NCBI GenBank assembly: GCA_027452065.1 | Contig: DAIDHC010000014.1 | Span: 1-39,996, forward strand | DNA from: Bryobacterales bacterium | GTDB lineage: Bacteria > Acidobacteriota > Terriglobia > Bryobacterales > Bryobacteraceae | Reading direction: 5' to 3' | Length of the DNA: 39,996 bases | Shown: positions 35,046-39,996 of the stretch, piece after piece | How the letters are laid out: every line of letters begins with the position of its first letter | Position numbering within the stretch: the first letter of the stretch is position 1 | Translations under genes and position numbers: made by a program | The notes under the pieces: generated by a model | The model's input: only the letters and a program-made list of their open reading frames with translations | Database searches by the model: none | What the model was told of the DNA's origin: nothing

Positions 35046-36773
35046 ATGTTGAGTTTTGCCTTAGCCGCAGCTTTGCTCGCTTTCCAGGCGCAGCCGAACC
35101 CGTCGCTCATCGAGGCGCAATCGCTTCTCGACGCAGGCCAGCTTTCCGGCGCCGAGAACGCGATCCGGGGCTACCTGAAGAGTCACCGGGATTCGGCCGA
35201 TGGGCACTACCTTCTGGGCTACATCCTGTTTCGCGAGCAGAACCCGAGAGCGTCGCTGGCCGAGTACGCGGCGGCGGCGCGCCTGCGCCCTGCGGCGGCG
35301 CTCGATCTGCAGGCGATGGGATGCGATTATCTGCTTCTGGAGGATTACCCCGCGGCGGCCGGCTGGCTCGCCCAATCCGTGGAACGCGATCCTTCCGACG
35401 CCCACGGCTACTACTATCTGGGGCGCGCTCAATACAACCAGAAGCATTTCGACGAAGCGATTGGAGCCTTTCGCCAGAGCCTGAAGCTGGACCCGGGCAA
35501 CGCTCCGGCCGAGGATAATCTCGGCCTCGCCTACGAGGCCGTGGGGAAGACGGACGAAGCGCTTGCGGCTTACCGCGCCGCCCTGGCGTCGGAGGCGGGC
35601 GCCGGTGTCCGGACCGCGGGTCCGTATCTCCACCTGGGCTCATTGCTGGTGGCCGAGGGCAAGCCCGGCGATGCGGTGCCGCCGCTGGTGGAGGCGGCAA
35701 GCATCGCAGCGGACGATCCGCTGGCACATCGGGCGTTGGGCAAGGCGTATCTGGCGCTGAACCGGCTGGAGGACGCGCAAGGCGAGTTTGAAAAAGCCGT
35801 GGCGCTGGATCCGCGAAGCGCGCCGCTCCACTTCCTGCTGGCGGAGGTGTATGGCAAGCGCGGATTCACCGAGCGGGCGCGCACCGAAAACGAGCGCTAT
35901 CAGGCCCTGACGGGGAGTCACTCATCGCCCGACACTCCGTTGGCCGAAGCGCGGACGCTGATCGGCCTGGGAAAGCTGCCGGAGGCGGAGCGCATCCTGC
36001 GCCAGTACCTGCAAGCCCGGCCCACGGCGGCGGAGGCCCACTTTCTTCTGGGTTACGTTCTGTTCAAACAGCGGCAGGCGACGGCCTCGCTGGCGGAATA
36101 CACCGAGGGGGCGAAGTATCAGACGCCGAGCGCGGCCGACCTGGAAGCGGTGGCGGGCGACTATGTCTTACTCAAGGACTACGCCGACGCCGACAAGTGG
36201 TTCTCGAAGGCAGTGGAATGGAATCCCCAGGACTCGCTCGGCTGGTACTACCTGGGAAGGACCAAGTACAACGAGAACCGGTTTGACGAAGCGGTGGCCG
36301 CGTTTCAGATGTGCCTGAAGCTCGAGCCCAAGAACGTGAAGGCGGAAGACAACCTCGGGTTATCGTACGAAGGGCTGGACCGCACCGAGGACGCGATGGC
36401 CGCCTACAAAATCGCATTGGGATGGCAGGCCGGCGCCCCGATCCAGGACCCGGGTCCGGCGCTGGACCTGGGGAGCCTGCTGGTCAATAGCGACCGGGCG
36501 GCCGAAGCGCTGCCCTACCTGTCGGAAGCGGCCGGCCTGGCGCCGCGGGACTTCCGCGTGCATCGCGAAATGGGGAAGGCGTACGCTCATCTGGATCGTC
36601 TGGAGGAAGCCCGGGCGGAATTGGAGCGCGCGGCGGAGCTTGCTCCGCAAAACGCCCCGGTGCATTACATGCTCGCCCAGGTATATCGAAGGCAGGGGTT
36701 ACGGGACAAGGCGAAGATCGAGAACGATCGATACGCCACACTGACCGGCACGAAATCGGCGCCGGAAAATTAG
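35046..36773 (+). CDS. TPR-repeat protein built from a tandem internal duplication
   Basis: A 575-residue exported protein (short leader MLSFALAAALLAFQAQ) made almost wholly of TPR repeats. The protein is two copies of a unit of about 278 residues: residues about 20-296 and 298-572 run parallel. Paired segments include HYLLGYILFREQNPRASLAEY with HFLLGYVLFKQRQATASLAEY, and AEDNLGLAYEAVGKTDEALA with AEDNLGLSYEGLDRTEDAMA. Each copy ends with a Gln- or Arg-rich helix and a KxENxRYxxLTG motif. It follows the receptor terminator and is followed by a small secreted protein whose ribosome site overlaps its stop, so the last two form an operon. The likely role is periplasmic protein binding. No enzymatic motif is visible. 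Confidence 0.85.
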   Translation: MLSFALAAALLAFQAQPNPSLIEAQSLLDAGQLSGAENAIRGYLKSHRDSADGHYLLGYILFREQNPRASLAEYAAAARLRPAAALDLQAMGCDYLLLEDYPAAAGWLAQSVERDPSDAHGYYYLGRAQYNQKHFDEAIGAFRQSLKLDPGNAPAEDNLGLAYEAVGKTDEALAAYRAALASEAGAGVRTAGPYLHLGSLLVAEGKPGDAVPPLVEAASIAADDPLAHRALGKAYLALNRLEDAQGEFEKAVALDPRSAPLHFLLAEVYGKRGFTERARTENERYQALTGSHSSPDTPLAEARTLIGLGKLPEAERILRQYLQARPTAAEAHFLLGYVLFKQRQATASLAEYTEGAKYQTPSAADLEAVAGDYVLLKDYADADKWFSKAVEWNPQDSLGWYYLGRTKYNENRFDEAVAAFQMCLKLEPKNVKAEDNLGLSYEGLDRTEDAMAAYKIALGWQAGAPIQDPGPALDLGSLLVNSDRAAEALPYLSEAAGLAPRDFRVHREMGKAYAHLDRLEEARAELERAAELAPQNAPVHYMLAQVYRRQGLRDKAKIENDRYATLTGTKSAPEN

Positions 36774-36782
36774 GAGACAGTC

Positions 36783-37292
36783 ATGCGGCTTAGAATCTTC
36801 CGGCGGCTGGCGGCCGCCACATTGTGCTGGGCGGCACTGGCGCCGGCGCAATCTCCGGGCCGGTTTGTGCAGGTGGAGCTGGAAAACACCATCAAGACCA
36901 AGAAGGCCAAGGTGGGCGAGAAGGTGCGGACGAAGGTTATGGCGGATGTGGTTCTGCCGAACGGCCGCAAGCTGATCCTTGGCGATGTGGTGATCGGGGA
37001 GTTGCGGGCGGTGGATGCGAATTCAGTCGCCATCTCCTTCGACCAGGCGGTGGCGAACGGGAAGAAGATGACGCTGCCCCTTTCGATCCGGGCGGCGATG
37101 ATGCCCACGTCAACGGAACGGGAGCGGGTGGTGGCGAAGGCGGGGGACGTGGTGGGACTCGACGGGGTGACGCTGCAGGTGGACGACAGCCCGCAACACG
37201 CGTCGAAATTTCAGTCGTCCGGGCAGGAGCTGCAACTGAAACACGGCCTACTGTTGATGCTGGGCGTGGTGGAGGGTGCGCCGGCTCCTTAG
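36783..37292 (+). CDS. Small secreted hypothetical protein
   Basis: I do not recognise this family. The 169-residue product has a signal peptide (LAAATLCWAALAPAQ) and a short beta-rich domain: VELENTIKTKKAKVGEKVRT, then MADVVLPNGRKLILGDVVIG and VAISFDQAVANGKKMTLPL. The pattern resembles a small barrel in which a property is set by a prefix, like SAF-type or TrbI-like segments, but that is a guess. Its ribosome site (GGAG) overlaps the TAG stop of the upstream TPR gene, so the two are translated together. Its TAG stop overlaps the TAA stop of the opposing TPR gene (CTTAG, 37288-37292). Confidence 0.75.
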   Translation: MRLRIFRRLAAATLCWAALAPAQSPGRFVQVELENTIKTKKAKVGEKVRTKVMADVVLPNGRKLILGDVVIGELRAVDANSVAISFDQAVANGKKMTLPLSIRAAMMPTSTERERVVAKAGDVVGLDGVTLQVDDSPQHASKFQSSGQELQLKHGLLLMLGVVEGAPAP

Positions 37293-38458
37293 TGGGCGCT
37301 TTCCTTGTTCCGGATGACCTCGCGGGCGCGCTCGGCGGTGGCCTCGCGGGCACTCTGTTCGAGCTTGCTGAAGGTCTGCATTTCGGTCTGGGCTTCCTTC
37401 ATGCGGCCGGCGGCGCGATAGGCCTTGGCGAGGAGGAAGTGGGTCCGGGAGTCGGAGGGGTCGGCCTTGACGGCGGCCTCGAGGTCGGCCACCGCCTCGG
37501 CATTGCGGTTCAAGGCGATGAGGGCGCGCGCGCGGTCCACGCGGGCCTCGGTGAGACCGGGGCACATGGCGAGCGCTTTATTGGCGTCGGCGAGAGCTTC
37601 GGCCTCCCCGCCGTTTTTCTGGAGCAGAATGTTGCCCAGCTTTTCCTGGGCCATGCAATTGCGGGGATCGATGTCGAGCTCGGCGCGGAACTGGGCGGCG
37701 GCCTGATCCCATTGGGACATGCTCCAATAGGCATCGCCGAGCTTGTAATGCGATCCGGCCTGCCGCGGTGCGAGCTCGACGGCCTTGGTGAGCTCGACCA
37801 CGGCGCCGTCGTAGTTGTTCATGGCTTCCATCATTTCAGCCGAGAGCTGGTGGGCGAGAACCGAATGGGGGTCGATGGAATTGATCCGGGCCATCGCCTG
37901 CTCGGAGAGCTTCATGTAAACCTTGGCGAGCAGATACCAGACTTCCTGGTTGGCGGGTTGAGTTTTCGCCAGTTGATGAAGCTGCGCCGAGGCGGACTCG
38001 AAATCGTTGAGCTTGATGAGGGCTTTTACCAGATACATGCGGGCGGTCGCGTCGGCGGGGTTGGCGCGAAGCACGGTTTCGAGGCGGGCTTTGGCCGGCT
38101 CATAATCGCCCATCTGGAACAGCGAGATGCCGAGCAGCGCCACGGCCGAGGGCATGGCCGGATCGACTTTCAGGCCGCGTTCGAGCACAGCCGCCGCCTG
38201 GCGGTACTGGCGCTGGGCGAAGTAGAGAGCGCCGAGATTGTTATAGGCGGCGCCGAGGCCGGGAGCGGCGCGGAGGATCTCCTGGTAGCGGGCGATCGCG
38301 GTTGCCGTATCGCCGCGGGCCTGCGCGGCTTTGGCTTCGCCGTAGAGGGTCTCGACGCTGGAGCCGCCGGCGGAGGCGCTCTGGGCGAGGCACGCCTGGG
38401 CGGCCAGGAGCACGGCGAAGAGAGCGTAGGGGAGCGGACGCTGCGACATCTCTCCCAT
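37289..38458 (-). CDS. TPR-repeat protein, secreted
   Basis: A 389-residue exported protein (hydrophobic leader ALFAVLLAAQACLA) with about nine TPR units, for example ARYQEILRAAPGLGAAYNNL, AAVLERGLKVDPAMPSAVAL and AVVELTKAVELAPRQAGSHY. An ATG at 38449 is an alternative start and removes three residues. Neither has a well-spaced Shine-Dalgarno. It is divergent from the CRTAC1-type gene. In Acidobacteriota, TPR and CRTAC1-type proteins are often neighbours (from memory), which suggests a shared extracellular role, but no partner or activity can be read from the sequence. Confidence 0.87.
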   Translation of the reverse strand: MGEMSQRPLPYALFAVLLAAQACLAQSASAGGSSVETLYGEAKAAQARGDTATAIARYQEILRAAPGLGAAYNNLGALYFAQRQYRQAAAVLERGLKVDPAMPSAVALLGISLFQMGDYEPAKARLETVLRANPADATARMYLVKALIKLNDFESASAQLHQLAKTQPANQEVWYLLAKVYMKLSEQAMARINSIDPHSVLAHQLSAEMMEAMNNYDGAVVELTKAVELAPRQAGSHYKLGDAYWSMSQWDQAAAQFRAELDIDPRNCMAQEKLGNILLQKNGGEAEALADANKALAMCPGLTEARVDRARALIALNRNAEAVADLEAAVKADPSDSRTHFLLAKAYRAAGRMKEAQTEMQTFSKLEQSAREATAERAREVIRNKESAH

Positions 38459-38492
38459 TATCCGATGGTTCGTTCCCCGGGGAATCCTGCAA

Positions 38493-38498
38493 TATAAT
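38493..38498 (+). promoter_or_regulatory. Candidate -10 box of the CRTAC1-type gene
   Basis: A perfect TATAAT lies in the divergent gap. The -35 region (TTCGTT near 38469) is poor. Transcription would start near 38505, right at the following hairpin. Confidence 0.45.
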
Positions 38499-38502
38499 GA
38501 AG

Positions 38503-38522
38503 TGCCGGGAGGGGTCCCGGCA
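38503..38522 (+). promoter_or_regulatory. Hairpin in the 5' leader of the CRTAC1-type gene
   Basis: TGCCGGGA (38503-38510) and TCCCGGCA (38515-38522) form a perfect 8-base stem closed by GGGG. The loop and stem edge (GGAGG) can also pair with CCTCC at 38524-38528, which would give a pseudoknot. No T-run follows, so it is not an ordinary terminator. It may protect the 5' end or regulate translation. Confidence 0.4.
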
Positions 38523-38611
38523 ACCTCCGCAATGAACGAAGGCGCGGCGACGGTGTGTGCAGAATGGACGGGACGGGCGCGGTGCGCCGGGCCGCCGGTG
38601 GAAGCGTAGGC

Positions 38612-39996
38612 ATGGGGCTCCGGCGCGTGATGGCTTCAGCGCTGCTGGCGCTGAGCGCGGCGGCGATTCTGCTGCTGGCGGCGAACCCGGCGGCAATTCG
38701 TTTCGAAGAGGTGGCGCGGGCCTCCGGCATCCGCGCCGTGATGCGCTGCGGCGGGCCGGAAAAGCGGTGGATCCCGGAGGCAAACGGAAGCGGGGCCGCG
38801 TGGCTGGATTATGACGGCGACGGGTTGATGGACCTGCTCATCGTCAACGGCGGCGACATGGAAGGGCTTCGGCGCGTGGTGGGCGGGCAGGCGCCGGGGC
38901 CGGCCAAGGCGGGCGGGGTTTACCTGTTCCGGAATTTGGGCAACGGGAAGTTCGAAGACGTGACGGAGCGGGCGGGGCTTTTCAATCCCTATTGGGGCAC
39001 CGGGGCGAACGCCGCCGACTTCAATAACGACGGATTTCCGGACATTTTGATCACGACGATCGGCGTGGACCTGCTGTTCCGAAACAACGGGAACGGGACA
39101 TTCACCGAAGTGGGCGCCGCGGCCGGGCTGGGGCGCGCCGTGGAATGGCACACCGGGAGCGCGTTCGGCGACTTCGACGGAGACGGGTTCCTCGATCTTT
39201 ATATCGCCAGCTACATGGACGTTCATGCGATTTCACTGAACGATCCGGCGCCGGTTTGCCCGTACATGGGGATACCGGCATTCTGCGGGCCGATCGGATT
39301 AAAGGGCGGGCACGGAGTGCTCTACCACAACAAGGGAGACGGAACGTTCACCGACGTGACGAAGCGCGCGGGGTTGGCGGGGACGAGGCCGGCGCACGGC
39401 TTTACGGCGGTGTTCGACGATTTCAACCAGGATGGCAAGATCGATTTGTTCGTGGCGAACGATTCGGATCCGAACTTTCTCTTTCTGAATAAAGGCAACG
39501 GCGTGTTCGAGGAATCGGGGCTGGATCGCGGCGTGGCCTACAGCGCCGACGGGCACGCGCAATCGAACATGGGAGTGGCGGTGGGGGATTACGACAACCG
39601 GGGAAGCCTGGGCGTTCTCACAACGACGTTCTTCGACGATTACTTCCCGTTGTTCCGGCAGGACAGCTCGGGGTATTTCGACGAAATCTCGGCTCCGGCC
39701 GGAGTGGCCTCCGCCACCAAGCCGTATCTGGGATGGGCGTGCGGGTTTGTGGATTTTGAAAACCGCGGGTGGCGGGACTTCTGGTCGGCGAACGGGCACG
39801 TATACCCGCTGTCGCCGCACTACGATCAGCCATTTGTCATCCTTCGAAACGACGGCGGGGTTTTCAAGCCCGAATACCGGTATCCGGAAGTTCCCGACAA
39901 CTCCTATCGCGGGGGCTGCGCGGGCGATTACGACAACGACGGCAGGATGGACGTTGTGGTGCTGCCGATCGCGGGCAATCCGCTGCTGCTGCACAA
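38612..39996 (+). CDS. CRTAC1-type FG-GAP/VCBS repeat protein (partial, runs off the right edge)
   Basis: The frame from 38612 stays open to the window end (over 460 codons). The N-terminus has a signal-anchor-like segment (MASALLALSAAAILLLAA), then IRFEEVARASGI, the usual CRTAC1-family opening. Calcium-binding DxDxDG-type FG-GAP repeats follow: DYDGDGLMDLL, DFNNDGFPDIL, DFDGDGFLDLY, DFNQDGKIDLF, DYDNDGRMDVV, plus two weakened copies (DYDNRGSLGVL, DFENRGWRDF). In this family a C-terminal ASPIC/UnbV domain normally comes next, beyond the edge. It is extracellular or surface exposed, with a beta-propeller fold, and its function is unknown. Starts at 38564 and 38630 are also in frame. Divergent from a TPR gene, with a structured leader between. 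Confidence 0.88.
   Translation, partial: MGLRRVMASALLALSAAAILLLAANPAAIRFEEVARASGIRAVMRCGGPEKRWIPEANGSGAAWLDYDGDGLMDLLIVNGGDMEGLRRVVGGQAPGPAKAGGVYLFRNLGNGKFEDVTERAGLFNPYWGTGANAADFNNDGFPDILITTIGVDLLFRNNGNGTFTEVGAAAGLGRAVEWHTGSAFGDFDGDGFLDLYIASYMDVHAISLNDPAPVCPYMGIPAFCGPIGLKGGHGVLYHNKGDGTFTDVTKRAGLAGTRPAHGFTAVFDDFNQDGKIDLFVANDSDPNFLFLNKGNGVFEESGLDRGVAYSADGHAQSNMGVAVGDYDNRGSLGVLTTTFFDDYFPLFRQDSSGYFDEISAPAGVASATKPYLGWACGFVDFENRGWRDFWSANGHVYPLSPHYDQPFVILRNDGGVFKPEYRYPEVPDNSYRGGCAGDYDNDGRMDVVVLPIAGNPLLLH

Overview
The window looks like chromosomal DNA of an Acidobacteriota member, most likely of the Solibacter/Bryobacter type. The evidence is high GC, a secreted S53 peptidase ending in the Solibacter C-terminal domain (TIGR03437-like), a large Oar-like TonB-dependent receptor with an N-terminal carboxypeptidase-regulatory-like domain, a CRTAC1-type FG-GAP protein next to TPR proteins, and a tricorn-like S41 protease. 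No rRNA, tRNA, CRISPR array or intact insertion sequence was found.

Layout. 1-2.5 kb (+): a TetR regulator whose palindromic operator fills its own promoter spacer, overlapped by a secreted TPR protein and followed by a CPBP membrane protease. 2.5-4.0 kb: a scarred region with a short possible IS-associated remnant, a secreted hypothetical of lower GC and the 3' end of a lost gene. 4.1-7.3 kb (+): secreted S53 peptidase. 7.3-10.6 kb (-): tricorn-like S41 protease. 10.9-12.56 kb (-): an amidohydrolase-3 family protein with most catalytic metal ligands replaced, divergent from and abutting gatB (12.56-14.04 kb, +). 14.05-17.9 kb (-): typA and a large polytopic membrane protein. 18.5-20.8 kb (-): a dihaem cytochrome c plus PQQ dehydrogenase pair.

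20.9-29.74 kb (-) is the centrepiece. It is a seven-gene, tightly coupled cluster in the order Rieske protein, a cytochrome b fused to a 12-haem cytochrome c, PsrA-like molybdopterin oxidoreductase, PsrB-like four-cluster ferredoxin, NrfD/PsrC membrane subunit, a YeeE/YedE half-transporter, and a second YeeE/YedE fused to rhodanese. This joins the core of a Rieske/cytochrome b quinol-oxidising complex to a complete polysulfide/thiosulfate-reductase-type module and a sulfur uptake/transfer pair. I infer a membrane-bound, quinone-linked sulfur-compound redox system. It is the best candidate here for an undescribed complex.

30.0-40.0 kb: a secreted hypothetical (-), the TonB-dependent receptor with a good promoter and terminator (+), a TPR protein made by internal tandem duplication (+), a small secreted hypothetical (+), a second TPR protein (-), and a CRTAC1-type FG-GAP protein (+) that runs off the right edge.

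At window scale, base skew reverses. Plus-strand genes on the left use C-ending codons, while gatB and later plus-strand genes use G-ending codons. The switch falls between about 3 and 10.6 kb and could mark a replication-strand boundary or a rearrangement junction.
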